Part shown: positions 1 through 7,783 of the stretch, in pieces | Position numbering within the stretch: the first letter of the stretch is position 1 | How the letters are laid out: every line of letters begins with the position of its first letter | NCBI GenBank assembly: GCA_947176325.1 | Contig: CAMWQD010000011.1 | Coordinates: 1 to 12,771 of the forward strand | Direction of reading: 5' to 3' | DNA: 12,771 nt | Source: an uncultured Bacteroidales bacterium | GTDB taxonomy: Bacteria; Bacteroidota; Bacteroidia; Bacteroidales; P3 | Notes under the pieces: generated by a model | Told to the model about the DNA's origin: nothing | What the model saw: the letters and a program-made list of their open reading frames with translations, nothing else | Databases searched by the model: none | Translations under genes and position numbers: made by a program

Positions 1-83
1 GCCATAGACTGTATCACCACAGGACAACCGCCCCCGATTACCAGATTCCCCACCTGCACGGGATTCGAAACAAAAGAAGGCAT
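1..83 (-). CDS. ispG: 4-hydroxy-3-methylbut-2-en-1-yl diphosphate synthase IspG, N-terminal fragment
   Basis: Only the first 27 codons are present; the gene continues past the left edge. The reading frame starts at the ATG at 83-81 and gives VGNLVIGGG then CPVVIQSM. This matches the conserved opening of IspG (GcpE), where a VGN..IG segment leads into the PI.VQSM strand of the TIM barrel. IspG is a cytoplasmic iron-sulfur enzyme of the MEP isoprenoid pathway. It reductively converts methylerythritol cyclodiphosphate to HMBPP. The start lies 10 nt after the yqeY stop on the same strand, so the two are probably co-transcribed. The call rests on about 20 informative residues. The catalytic and cluster-binding parts lie outside the window, so an intact gene cannot be confirmed. 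Confidence 0.72.
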   Translation of the reverse strand, partial: MPSFVSNPVQVGNLVIGGGCPVVIQSM

Positions 84-93
84 GAGGAAACGC

Positions 94-543
94 TTAGGAC
101 AACAATTTCTTGACGATTTCCGAAATCACCTTGCCGTCTGCCTTGCCCGCCAACAGTTTGGTGGCCGAACCCATCACCTTCCCCATATCCTTCATGCCCG
201 CGGCTCCTACCTGCGCGATGACGCCTTTCACGGTTTCTTCGATTTCCTCTTCCGAAAGTTGCTTGGGAAGATAAGCCTCTATATACGAAGCTTCTTCCAA
301 TTCGTTCTTCGCCAAATCCTCCCGGTTCTGTTCCGTGAAAATCGCCGCCGATTCCTTGCGCTGCTTCACCATTTTCTGCAGAATCTTCACCGCCGTTTCA
401 TCGCTCAGCTCCCCGTTGGCGTTCTTCGAGGTCTTGGCTTCCAAAAACTCCTTCTTCACACCCCGCAAAGCCGCCAATTTCACCGTTTCGTGCGCCAGCA
501 TGGCCGCCTTGATGTCGTTTCCGATTTTTTCGAATAAGTCCAT
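94..543 (-). CDS. yqeY: GatB/YqeY domain-containing protein
   Basis: The gene encodes 149 residues, the usual size for stand-alone YqeY proteins. The N-terminus MDLFEKIGNDIKAAMLA, the helix around LRGVKKEFLEAKT (27-38), the YLPKQLSEEEI segment (91-101) and DMGKVMG (119-125) followed by a Gly/Lys-rich C-terminal helix are typical of the family. YqeY resembles the C-terminal tRNA-contacting domain of the amidotransferase subunit GatB, but its own cellular role is not established. An in-frame ATG at 564 would add seven residues. I prefer the start at 543 because family members begin at MDLF and because the 564 codon lies inside a leader hairpin (559-582). ispG follows 10 nt downstream. Divergent valS lies on the other side and shares the promoter region. 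Confidence 0.9.
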   Translation of the reverse strand: MDLFEKIGNDIKAAMLAHETVKLAALRGVKKEFLEAKTSKNANGELSDETAVKILQKMVKQRKESAAIFTEQNREDLAKNELEEASYIEAYLPKQLSEEEIEETVKGVIAQVGAAGMKDMGKVMGSATKLLAGKADGKVISEIVKKLLS

Positions 544-558
544 AGCATTCTTTTTTAT

Positions 559-582
559 GAACAAGCCCTTTCAAGGGCGTTC
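559..582 (-). promoter_or_regulatory. 5'-leader hairpin of yqeY
   Basis: GCCCT (565-569) pairs with AGGGC (574-578) around a 4-nt loop. GAAC (559-562) pairs with GTTC (579-582), with two unpaired bases at 563-564. On the minus strand the hairpin lies between the predicted promoter (593-622) and the yqeY start at 543, ending 15 nt before that ATG. No T-tract follows in that direction, so it is not an ordinary terminator. A role in mRNA stability or translation is inference only. Confidence 0.4.
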
Positions 583-592
583 TTACAGAGTG

Positions 593-622
593 TAAATTTA
601 TTCAGTTTCGGGAAATAAACAA
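593..622 (-). promoter_or_regulatory. Predicted yqeY-ispG promoter (Bacteroidota type)
   Basis: Read on the minus strand, TTG (622-620) is followed after 19 nt by TAAATTTA (600-593). This is a seven-of-eight match to the Bacteroidota -7 element TAnnTTTG, with the expected spacing to the -33 TTG. Transcription would begin near 587, giving a leader of about 45 nt that contains the 559-582 hairpin. Confidence 0.5.
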
Positions 623-625
623 TAA

Positions 626-657
626 TTGCATACACATTAGGAATTTTCGTAAATTTG
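626..657 (+). promoter_or_regulatory. Predicted valS operon promoter (Bacteroidota type)
   Basis: TTG at 626-628 is followed after 21 nt by TAAATTTG at 650-657. This is a perfect match to the -7 consensus TAnnTTTG of the primary sigma factor in Bacteroidota. The predicted transcript starts near 663 and has a leader of about 60 nt before the ATG at 724. Its -33 element lies only 3 nt from the -33 element of the divergent yqeY promoter. Confidence 0.6.
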
Positions 658-671
658 TTGGTTTTGCACGT

Positions 672-710
672 TTGGGCATGAATGTGGGCATCCGCGTTCA
701 TGCACCCCAA
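672..710 (+). promoter_or_regulatory. 5'-leader hairpin of valS
   Basis: GCATGAA (676-682) and TTCATGC (697-703) are perfect inverted repeats around a 14-nt loop. TTGG (672-675) can extend the stem by pairing with CCAA (707-710) across a short bulge. The structure occupies the start of the predicted valS mRNA and ends 13 nt before the start codon. It has no T-tract and does not resemble a T-box. A regulatory role is inferred from position alone. Confidence 0.4.
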
Positions 711-723
711 CCAATAAATTGCG

Positions 724-3369
724 ATGAATATGGCCGAACTTTCAAGCAAATACGAGCCCCGGCAAATCGAGGACAAATGGTATGCCTATTGGCTCGAACA
801 CAATTTCTTCCATTCCGAACCCGATAGCCGCGAGCCTTATTGCGTGGTGATTCCCCCTCCCAATGTAACGGGTATCCTGCACATGGGGCATATGCTCAAC
901 AACACCATTCAGGACGTATTGGTGCGTCGCGCCCGTATGCAGGGCAAGAACGCCTGCTGGGTGCCCGGCATGGATCACGCCTCTATCGCCACCGAAGCCA
1001 AGGTGGTGGCCATGCTCAAGGAAAAGGGCATCGACAAGAACAAACTCACCCGCGAGGAATTTCTCAAATACGCCTGGGAGTGGAAAGAGAAATACGGCGG
1101 CATCATTCTCTCCCAACTCCGCAAGTTGGGCGCTTCGTGCGATTGGGAACGCACCCACTTCACCATGGACGAAGTATGCTCCGAATCGGTGCTCGACACG
1201 TTCATCAACCTCTACGACCGCGGGCTTGTCTATCGCGGTGTGCGTATGGTGAACTGGGATCCCTCGGCCAAAACCGCGCTTTCCGACGAAGAGGTGATTT
1301 ACAAGGAAACCAAGGGTAGCCTCTACTATCTCCGCTATGCCGTCAAGGAAGAACCGGGCCGTTTCATCATCGTGGCCACCACCCGCCCCGAAACCATCAT
1401 GGGCGACACGGCGGTGTGCATCAATCCCACCGATGAGCGCTATGCCGACTTGAAGGGCAAACACGTGGTGGTGCCTTTGGTGGGGCGCGAAGTGCCGGTT
1501 ATCTTCGACGAATACGTGGATAAGGAATTCGGTACGGGCTGTCTTAAAATCACCCCCGCCCACGATATAAACGACTACAACATAGGCGTAAAGTATAAGC
1601 TCGACAGCATCGACGTGTTCCACGACGACGGCACGCTCAACGAACACGGCGGCAAATACGCGGGCATGGACCGCTTTGCCTGCCGCAAGCAGATTGCCGC
1701 CGACCTCAAGGCCGCCGGCTTGCTCGAGAAGGAAGAGGAATATGTGAACAATGTGGGCTATTCGGAACGCACGCATGTGGCTATCGAACCCAAACTTTCC
1801 CTGCAATGGTTCCTGAAGATGGAGGAACTGGCCGCCCCCGCCCTGAAAGCGGTGATGGACGACACTATCGCGTTCCTGCCCGCCAAGTTCAAGAACACCT
1901 ACCGCCATTGGATGGAAAACATCAAGGACTGGTGCATTTCGCGCCAGCTGTGGTGGGGACACCGCATTCCCGCCTACTACCTGCCCAACCGCGAGGTGGT
2001 GGTGGCCAAGAACGCCGAAGAAGCCTTGCAGAAAGCGAAGGCGAAGTTTCCCGAAGCGGCTTCCTACACCCTGCAAGACCTTAAGCAGGACGATGATGTT
2101 TTGGATACATGGTTCTCGTCGTGGCTGTGGCCGATAGAGCTTTTCGACGGCGTGCGCAAACCCGACAACGCCGAAATCAACTACTACTATCCCACCGCCG
2201 ACTTGGTCACCGCCCCCGACATCATCTTCTTCTGGGTGGCGCGTATGATTATGGCCGGTTTGGATATCCGCAAGCAAGTGCCCTTCCGTCACGTCTACTT
2301 CACCGGCACCGTGCGCGACAAATTGGGCCGCAAGATGTCCAAATCGCTCGGAAATTCGCCCGACCCTCTCGAACTCATGGAGAAATACGGCACCGACGGA
2401 GTCCGTGTGGGGATGCTGCTCACTTCGCCCGCAGGCAACGACCTGCCTTTCGACGAAAGTCTCTGCGAACAGGGCCGCAATTTCTGCAACAAGATATGGA
2501 ACGCCTTGCGTCTGATTAAGGGTTGGAAGGTGGACGAAAGCCTGCCGCAACCCGCCACCTCGGCTTTGGCCTACGATTGGTTCGAAGCCCGCCTCACCCA
2601 AACCTTGGCGCAGGTGGAAGACAATGCCCGCAAATACAGGCTCAGCGAAGCCTTGATGCAACTCTACCGCCTCACGTGGGACGATTTCTGCTCGTGGTAT
2701 CTGGAAATGATAAAGCCCGCCTACGGACAGGCCGTAGACCCGCTCACCCTGCGCAAGTCCATGGGCTTTATGGAAACGCTCATGCAGGCGCTTCACCCGT
2801 TCATGCCGTTCATCACCGAAGAAATCTGGCAGGTGCTGGGCGAACGCAAGGAGGGCGAGACGGTGATGTTCCAACCTCTGCCCGAAAAGACCCTCACGCC
2901 CGAACAGGAAAAATTATTGACGCACTTCGAGCAGGCCTCCGAAATCATTATGTCGGTGCGCGCGTTGCGCAACGAGAAGAACATTCCGCAGAAGAATGCG
3001 TTGGCCTTGAAAATTAAGGCCGGTGCCGACAAGAAAGGCCTTTTCGACGGCCTTATCGCCAAACTCTGCAACTTGGAGAGCGTGGAATATGTGAGCGCGT
3101 CGGTGGACGGAGCCTTTACGTTTATGGCCGCCAACACGGAATTCTTTGTGCCTATGGCGGGGCTTGTGAATGTGGAGGATGAACGCGCCCGTGCGGAGAA
3201 AGACCTCAAATACGAACAAGGCTTCTTGCTCTCGGTGCGGAAAAAATTGGAGAACAAACGCTTTGTGGATAACGCTCCGCAGGCGGTCGTGGATGCCGAG
3301 CGCAAGAAAATGGCCGATTGCGAACAGCGCATCGCGCTTTTGGAAGCACAGTTAAAGCAACTGAAATGA
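724..3369 (+). CDS. valS: Valine--tRNA ligase (ValRS)
   Basis: The gene encodes 881 residues, full length for a bacterial class Ia ValRS, the cytoplasmic enzyme that charges tRNA-Val and edits mischarged Thr. The HIGH-type signature reads HMGH (53-56) after PPPNVTG. The CP1 editing domain carries TTRPETIMGDTA (219-230). The tRNA-synthetase core contains WCISRQLWWGHRIPAY (403-418). The KMSKS loop is at 537-541, followed by the anticodon-binding helical domain. The last 70 or so residues are charged and heptad-like, as expected for the C-terminal coiled-coil arm. A second in-frame ATG at 730 is an equally plausible start. A Bacteroidota-type promoter and a hairpin leader precede the gene. Its stop overlaps the start of the permease gene by 4 nt, so it heads an operon with the permease and ligA. 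Confidence 0.97.
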   Translation: MNMAELSSKYEPRQIEDKWYAYWLEHNFFHSEPDSREPYCVVIPPPNVTGILHMGHMLNNTIQDVLVRRARMQGKNACWVPGMDHASIATEAKVVAMLKEKGIDKNKLTREEFLKYAWEWKEKYGGIILSQLRKLGASCDWERTHFTMDEVCSESVLDTFINLYDRGLVYRGVRMVNWDPSAKTALSDEEVIYKETKGSLYYLRYAVKEEPGRFIIVATTRPETIMGDTAVCINPTDERYADLKGKHVVVPLVGREVPVIFDEYVDKEFGTGCLKITPAHDINDYNIGVKYKLDSIDVFHDDGTLNEHGGKYAGMDRFACRKQIAADLKAAGLLEKEEEYVNNVGYSERTHVAIEPKLSLQWFLKMEELAAPALKAVMDDTIAFLPAKFKNTYRHWMENIKDWCISRQLWWGHRIPAYYLPNREVVVAKNAEEALQKAKAKFPEAASYTLQDLKQDDDVLDTWFSSWLWPIELFDGVRKPDNAEINYYYPTADLVTAPDIIFFWVARMIMAGLDIRKQVPFRHVYFTGTVRDKLGRKMSKSLGNSPDPLELMEKYGTDGVRVGMLLTSPAGNDLPFDESLCEQGRNFCNKIWNALRLIKGWKVDESLPQPATSALAYDWFEARLTQTLAQVEDNARKYRLSEALMQLYRLTWDDFCSWYLEMIKPAYGQAVDPLTLRKSMGFMETLMQALHPFMPFITEEIWQVLGERKEGETVMFQPLPEKTLTPEQEKLLTHFEQASEIIMSVRALRNEKNIPQKNALALKIKAGADKKGLFDGLIAKLCNLESVEYVSASVDGAFTFMAANTEFFVPMAGLVNVEDERARAEKDLKYEQGFLLSVRKKLENKRFVDNAPQAVVDAERKKMADCEQRIALLEAQLKQLK

Positions 3370-4820
3370 AAAAGATCGACAGATTCATCATTAAGTCGTA
3401 CATAGGCCCGCTGGTGTTGACTTTCCTCATCGCCACCTTTATCCTGCTGTTGCAGTTTATATGGCGTTATATGGACGAACTCGTGGGCAAGGGGCTTCCG
3501 TTGGTCGACGTGGCCGAATTCCTTTGGTATGCCTGCTGGACATTCGTGCCCCTCTCGTTGCCGTTGGCGGTGTTGCTATCGTCGTTGATGCTGTTCGGCT
3601 CCTTGGGCGAACACTACGAATTGGTGGCGGCCAAGGCGGCGGGTCTGCCCCTGCGCAGGCTCATGGCCCCGACGGTGGTGATGAGCGTGCTGATTTCGGG
3701 CATCGCCTTCTACTTCACCGACCACGCCGTGCCCCAAGCCTATAAGCTGCACCGTCAGAAATACCATGCGATTCAGACCCGCCGCCCGGCGGTGAACCTG
3801 CAGGAAGGCGTCTATTACTACGGCATTCCCGACTATGTAATCCGCGTGGGCAAGAAGCGCGACGAGGGCCGCTATCTGGAAGACGTGCAGATTTACGACC
3901 ACTCCCAGCACAAAGGCAACTGTGCCGTCACCATGTCGGAAAAGGGCGGTATGTATACCCTCGAGGACGGCCGCTATTTAGTGTTCAATCTTTTTGACGG
4001 CTACACCTACGGCGAGGACATCGCCAACAACGGGCAGTCGAGCCTCACCGCGGGCCATAATGCGCAATATCCCTTCACCCGCATCAAATTCGACACGCAG
4101 ACGTTGATTATGGATTTGTCGAAATACGATTCCAAGCAGAACACAGACAATCTCTATGTGAAGCATCAGAAATCGTTGGCTTTGAAACCGCTCGGAAAGG
4201 AGATAGACACCTTGCGCATGCGTTTGGAGGAAAGGGTGGCGAATCTGGTCACCAACATCAACAGCCGCAACTATTTCCTGTCGAGTCTCATCGGCAACGA
4301 TTCTGCGGTGCGGGCGTCTTTCAACGAGAGTGTGGTGAGCGGTGCGAAAGCCGACGGCTACGTGCTTCCCGAGGCCACTTTGCGCGATGTGCGCGAGGCG
4401 GCGGCGCTTTCGGGTGCGTTGGTGGACGATATGGAATACTACGAGCGCGACATATCGTATCTGAGCGAGCGCCTCAATGCCTATCGGGTGGAAGAACACA
4501 AGAAGTTCAGCCTTTCGGTGGGCTGTCTGATTCTGTTCTTTATCGGAGCCCCGCTCGGCGCCTTGATACGCAAGGGCGGGATGGGTATGCCCGTGGTGGT
4601 TTCGGTTCTGCTTTTCGTTTCCTACTACGTGCTTTCGGTAATCGGCGAGAAAGCCGCTATCGAAGGCTCGCTCACCTGCACCTTGGGCGCATGGCTTTCC
4701 ACTTTCGTGTTCCTGCCTTTCGGCTTGCTGCTGACCTTGCAGGTTACCGTGGATTCCTCCTTCCTCGATGCCGACACATGGCGCGTCTATTGGAAAAAAA
4801 TTTTTAAGGACAAACGATGA
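3366..4820 (+). CDS. LptF/LptG-family (YjgP/YjgQ) lipopolysaccharide export permease
   Basis: The gene encodes 484 residues. N-terminal membrane segments lie at about 14-33, 54-78 and 100-118, and three more at the C-terminus follow FSLSVGCLILFFIGAPLGALIRKGG. Between TM2 and TM3 is a coupling-helix region, GEHYELVAAKAAGLPLRRL (81-99), that fits the contact site for the LptB ATPase. A large periplasmic beta-jellyroll-like domain sits between the two membrane halves. LptF and LptG form the inner-membrane core of the LptB2FG transporter that extracts lipopolysaccharide. Sequence alone does not tell me which of the two this is. It is longer than the roughly 360-residue proteobacterial versions, as seen in Bacteroidota. 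The start at 3366 overlaps the valS stop as ATGA. The reading frame is open upstream to 3318, but the ATGA start fits the family N-terminus (MKKIDRFIIKSY). Confidence 0.92.
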   Translation: MKKIDRFIIKSYIGPLVLTFLIATFILLLQFIWRYMDELVGKGLPLVDVAEFLWYACWTFVPLSLPLAVLLSSLMLFGSLGEHYELVAAKAAGLPLRRLMAPTVVMSVLISGIAFYFTDHAVPQAYKLHRQKYHAIQTRRPAVNLQEGVYYYGIPDYVIRVGKKRDEGRYLEDVQIYDHSQHKGNCAVTMSEKGGMYTLEDGRYLVFNLFDGYTYGEDIANNGQSSLTAGHNAQYPFTRIKFDTQTLIMDLSKYDSKQNTDNLYVKHQKSLALKPLGKEIDTLRMRLEERVANLVTNINSRNYFLSSLIGNDSAVRASFNESVVSGAKADGYVLPEATLRDVREAAALSGALVDDMEYYERDISYLSERLNAYRVEEHKKFSLSVGCLILFFIGAPLGALIRKGGMGMPVVVSVLLFVSYYVLSVIGEKAAIEGSLTCTLGAWLSTFVFLPFGLLLTLQVTVDSSFLDADTWRVYWKKIFKDKR

Positions 4821-6952
4821 ACGGGCAGGTTACGGGCGGCGAAGAAGCGCAGAAACGCATACGGGAACTCACCGACTTGCTCACCGAATACAACCGGGCG
4901 TATTATATGCTCGACGCTCCGTTGGTGAGCGACTATGAGTTCGACCAACTGCTCAAGGAACTCGAGCGTTTGGAAGCGGCCTATCCGCAATACAAACTCC
5001 CGTATACGCCTACCGGCAGGGTGGGGGGCGAACCCACCAAGACTTTCCGCACGGTGGCGCACCGCACGCCCATGCTTTCGTTGGGAAACACCTATTCGCG
5101 CGAAGAGCTCGTGGATTTCGACAACCGTCTGCGCAAGCTCACCGCCGAGGATTTCGACTATCTCTGCGAACTCAAATACGACGGACTTTCCATTTCGCTC
5201 ACCTACGAAAAGGGCGTGTTGACGCAGGCCGTGACGCGGGGCGACGGCATCAAGGGCGACGATGTTACGGCCAATGTGAAGACCATCCGCACGATACCGC
5301 TCAAACTGCCCGAAGGCAACTATCCCGATGTTTTCGAAATCCGAGGCGAAGTGCTGATGCCGCGCAAGGCTTTCGACGAACTCAACGCACAGAGGGAGGA
5401 AATCGGCGAGAATCTTTTCGCCAATCCCCGTAACGCGGCATCGGGAAGTCTGAAGCTACAAGACCCCAAGCAGGTGGCCGCCCGTAAATTGGATTGTTTC
5501 TTATATTTTCTGATAGACGCCCCCTCTGCGGGAGGAGAGAGCCCGTTTCCCGACCTGCACTCGGAGCGTTTGGAACAGGCCCGTGCGTGGGGCTTCCAAA
5601 CGGGGCGTTACTATCGCCGCTGCCGCAATATCGATGAGGTCTTCGCCTATATGGATTATTGGGAGAAAGAACGTGCGAACCTGCCTTTCGATATAGACGG
5701 CATGGTGATTAAGGTCAATCAGACGCACCTGTGGCCGGCCATGGGTTTCACCGCCAAGTCGCCGCGCTGGGCCATAGCCTATAAGTTCAAGGCGGAGCGG
5801 GTCTGCACGCCCCTGCATACGATAAGTTTCCAAGTGGGACGCACCGGCGCCGTCACGCCCGTGGCCAATCTGGAGCCCGTGCCCTTGGGCGGCACCCTAG
5901 TCAAACGCGCGTCCCTGCACAATGCCGATGTCATCGAGCGTATGGATGTGCGCTTGGGCGATTGGGTCTATGTGGAAAAAGGAGGGGAGGTGATTCCCAA
6001 AATTGTGGGCGTGGAGCTTTCCCGCCGCCCCGCCTCGGCCGTACCTTTTTCGTTCATAGAGCGTTGCCCCGAATGCGGCACGCCCTTGGTGCGCAACGAG
6101 GGCGAGGCGGGGCATTACTGTCCCAACGACGAAACCTGTCCCCCGCAGATTAAAGGCAAATTGGAGCATTTCATCAGCCGCAAGGCCATGGACATACAGT
6201 CGCTGGGCGAAGGCAAGGTGTCGGTGCTCTACAACAAAGGGCTTCTGCACAATGTGGCCGATTTCTATTCGCTGCCGAAAGATGCGCTTCTTGCCGTGGA
6301 ATCCTTCGGGCGCAAGACGGTGGACAATATCCTGCAGGCGGTGGAAGCCTCCAAGAAACAACCTTTCGAAAGAGTGCTGTACGCGCTCGGAATCCGCTAT
6401 GTGGGCGAAACCACGGCCAAAATCCTCGCACGTCATTTCAAGACGATGGACGCCTTGATGCAGGCCGATTTCGATACCTTGGTGCAGGTGGACGAGGTGG
6501 GGGATGTGATTGCCGCCTCTCTCCGCGATTTCTTTTCCCGCCCTGCCGAACAGGAGGTAATCGCCCGTTTGCGCGAAGCGGGGTTGAATATGGAATATGT
6601 GGCCCGTTCTTCGGGTTCAACGGTGCTGCAAGGCACCCGATGGGTCATCAGCGGCACATTCTCCCGCTCGCGCGAGACCATGAAAGATTGGGTGGAAAGT
6701 CACGGCGGAACCATGGTTTCCTCCATTTCGAAAAATGTAGATTATGTGTTGGCCGGCGAGAAAATGGGCCCCGAAAAACGCAAGAAAGCCGAAAATCTGA
6801 ACATTCCCTTGATTTCGGAAGAAGCCTTTATCGAAATGATAGGAGGGGAAGCGGAGCCTATGGCAAGTGTGGGCGAAGATGATGCGGAAACCGTGAGGCC
6901 CGAAACGGACGACAGCCGCCCGAAGGCCGGAACCCAAGGCACCTTATTCTAA
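4817..6952 (+). CDS. ligA: NAD-dependent DNA ligase LigA
   Basis: The gene encodes 711 residues with the full LigA domain order. Domain Ia contains the NAD-contacting YNRAYYMLDAPLVSDYEFDQL stretch (25-45, key residues Y29, Y30, D39 and Y40). The adenylation domain has the nucleophile K120 in KYDG, then EIRGEV (174-179), DGMVIKV (294-300) and RWAIAYKF (317-324). An OB fold follows. The four-Cys zinc finger uses C417, C420, C435 and C441. Helix-hairpin-helix repeats surround LGIRYVGETTAKIL, and a BRCT domain spans about 603-676. LigA seals nicks during replication and repair, using NAD as AMP donor. A 35-residue acidic tail ends in QGTLF, which resembles a clamp-binding motif. The start overlaps the permease stop as ATGA. 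The 3' end overlaps the convergent NlpC/P60 gene by 9 nt. Confidence 0.98.
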   Translation: MNGQVTGGEEAQKRIRELTDLLTEYNRAYYMLDAPLVSDYEFDQLLKELERLEAAYPQYKLPYTPTGRVGGEPTKTFRTVAHRTPMLSLGNTYSREELVDFDNRLRKLTAEDFDYLCELKYDGLSISLTYEKGVLTQAVTRGDGIKGDDVTANVKTIRTIPLKLPEGNYPDVFEIRGEVLMPRKAFDELNAQREEIGENLFANPRNAASGSLKLQDPKQVAARKLDCFLYFLIDAPSAGGESPFPDLHSERLEQARAWGFQTGRYYRRCRNIDEVFAYMDYWEKERANLPFDIDGMVIKVNQTHLWPAMGFTAKSPRWAIAYKFKAERVCTPLHTISFQVGRTGAVTPVANLEPVPLGGTLVKRASLHNADVIERMDVRLGDWVYVEKGGEVIPKIVGVELSRRPASAVPFSFIERCPECGTPLVRNEGEAGHYCPNDETCPPQIKGKLEHFISRKAMDIQSLGEGKVSVLYNKGLLHNVADFYSLPKDALLAVESFGRKTVDNILQAVEASKKQPFERVLYALGIRYVGETTAKILARHFKTMDALMQADFDTLVQVDEVGDVIAASLRDFFSRPAEQEVIARLREAGLNMEYVARSSGSTVLQGTRWVISGTFSRSRETMKDWVESHGGTMVSSISKNVDYVLAGEKMGPEKRKKAENLNIPLISEEAFIEMIGGEAEPMASVGEDDAETVRPETDDSRPKAGTQGTLF

Positions 6953-7744
6953 GACGCGCCGTATCAGGCGCAGGTGGTGGGAATAACAGCCGAGATCCTG
7001 ACGGTAGATGCCCTCGTGGTCTACGGGGTCTATGCGCACCAAACCGCTGCAATGCAAAATCAGACCGTTTCCGTTATAGATTCCCACGTGCACAATCTGT
7101 TCGTTGCTATTGTCGAAAAACAGTAAATCGCCGGCCTGCGCCTCGCTCAGAAGGTTCACCAACTGCCCCTGCATGGCCTGTTGGGAAGCGTCGCGCAGAA
7201 GATGCACACCCGCCATGCGGTAAAGAAGTTGCGTCAAACCCGAACAATCCATTCCCCACGACGATTTTCCTCCCCATAAATAAGGTGTATTGATGAGCGA
7301 TACCGCCCGTTCGATGATTTCCCGGCAACGGGTCTCGCGGTCGCTCGGCACACAGACGGGTTCGGAAAGATAGGAGTAAGAGAGGCCGCCCAATTTGAAC
7401 TCACCGCCTTGATAGAAAGGCAGACGGCAGCCCATTCCCAAACGGAATTCGGCATGGTCGCTGTGGCGTTGCACCACCGAAGAAAAACCTTTCGAGAAAA
7501 ACTGCGACTTATCGGCTTTGTGCGCGGCGAATTCCTCTTCCGAAAGGAACAACACCTGCTTTTCGTCCACCCAACCTTGATAGCCGTCGAAATCGTTCTC
7601 AATCTTGAGCCAATTCTGATACTTGTCCAAAATCTCGAAGATATCGCCGAACAAGAGTTGCGATTTCATTTCCGAGGCGTGCGAAATGGTTTCGCGTACA
7701 GGCGCCAGAGAGAGATTGCAGATTCCGTAGCGGGGCATGGTCAT
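6944..7744 (-). CDS. NlpC/P60-family cysteine peptidase with N-terminal SH3-like domain
   Basis: The gene encodes 266 residues. The N-terminal 65 or so residues look like a bacterial SH3 domain (ICNLSLAPVRE...GWVD), followed by a linker. The NlpC/P60 domain (about 140-266) contains TPYLWGGKSSWGMDCSGL, with the catalytic cysteine predicted at C167, and IVHVGIY with H219. The third polar residue is predicted at H231 in ILHCSG. Relatives with this architecture are gamma-D-glutamyl-diamino-acid endopeptidases of the YkfC/AvPCP type, which trim or recycle peptidoglycan stem peptides. I see no signal peptide, which favours cytoplasmic recycling of muropeptides, although the N-terminus is not certain. 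A second ATG at 7738 gives the shorter N-terminus MPRYGICNLS and may be the true start. The gene lies downstream of tonB but a strong hairpin separates them. The 3' end overlaps ligA by 9 nt. Confidence 0.9.
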   Translation of the reverse strand: MTMPRYGICNLSLAPVRETISHASEMKSQLLFGDIFEILDKYQNWLKIENDFDGYQGWVDEKQVLFLSEEEFAAHKADKSQFFSKGFSSVVQRHSDHAEFRLGMGCRLPFYQGGEFKLGGLSYSYLSEPVCVPSDRETRCREIIERAVSLINTPYLWGGKSSWGMDCSGLTQLLYRMAGVHLLRDASQQAMQGQLVNLLSEAQAGDLLFFDNSNEQIVHVGIYNGNGLILHCSGLVRIDPVDHEGIYRQDLGCYSHHLRLIRRVLE

Positions 7745-7756
7745 AATTATAAAATT

Positions 7757-7783
7757 CGAGCCGCCTGCGAAGCAGGCGGCTCG
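7757..7783 (-). terminator. Hairpin between tonB and the NlpC/P60 gene, probable tonB terminator
   Basis: Two perfect 12-nt arms (7757-7768 and 7772-7783) surround a 3-nt loop, and one more A-T pair extends the stem. The stem is very GC-rich. It begins 5 nt after the tonB stop. On the minus strand it is followed by AATTTTATAATT, a moderately T-rich tail, so it looks like an intrinsic terminator for tonB. It ends only 12 nt before the ATG at 7744, so it also sits in the ribosome-entry region of the downstream gene. Confidence 0.7.

Noticed and set aside
658..723. T-box or other known riboswitch upstream of valS
   Set aside because: The leader is only about 60 nt, has no specifier loop, antiterminator bulge or terminator, and T-boxes are not typical of this phylum.
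555..776. Small minus-strand gene of 73 codons in the yqeY/valS gap
   Set aside because: It covers both predicted promoters and the valS start, and its translation shows no domain or sensible composition.
742..2874. Long minus-strand open frame of 710 codons opposite valS
   Set aside because: It is antisense to an unmistakable ValRS. The His/Val/Gly-rich translation resembles no family and is what third-position G/C bias produces on the complementary strand.
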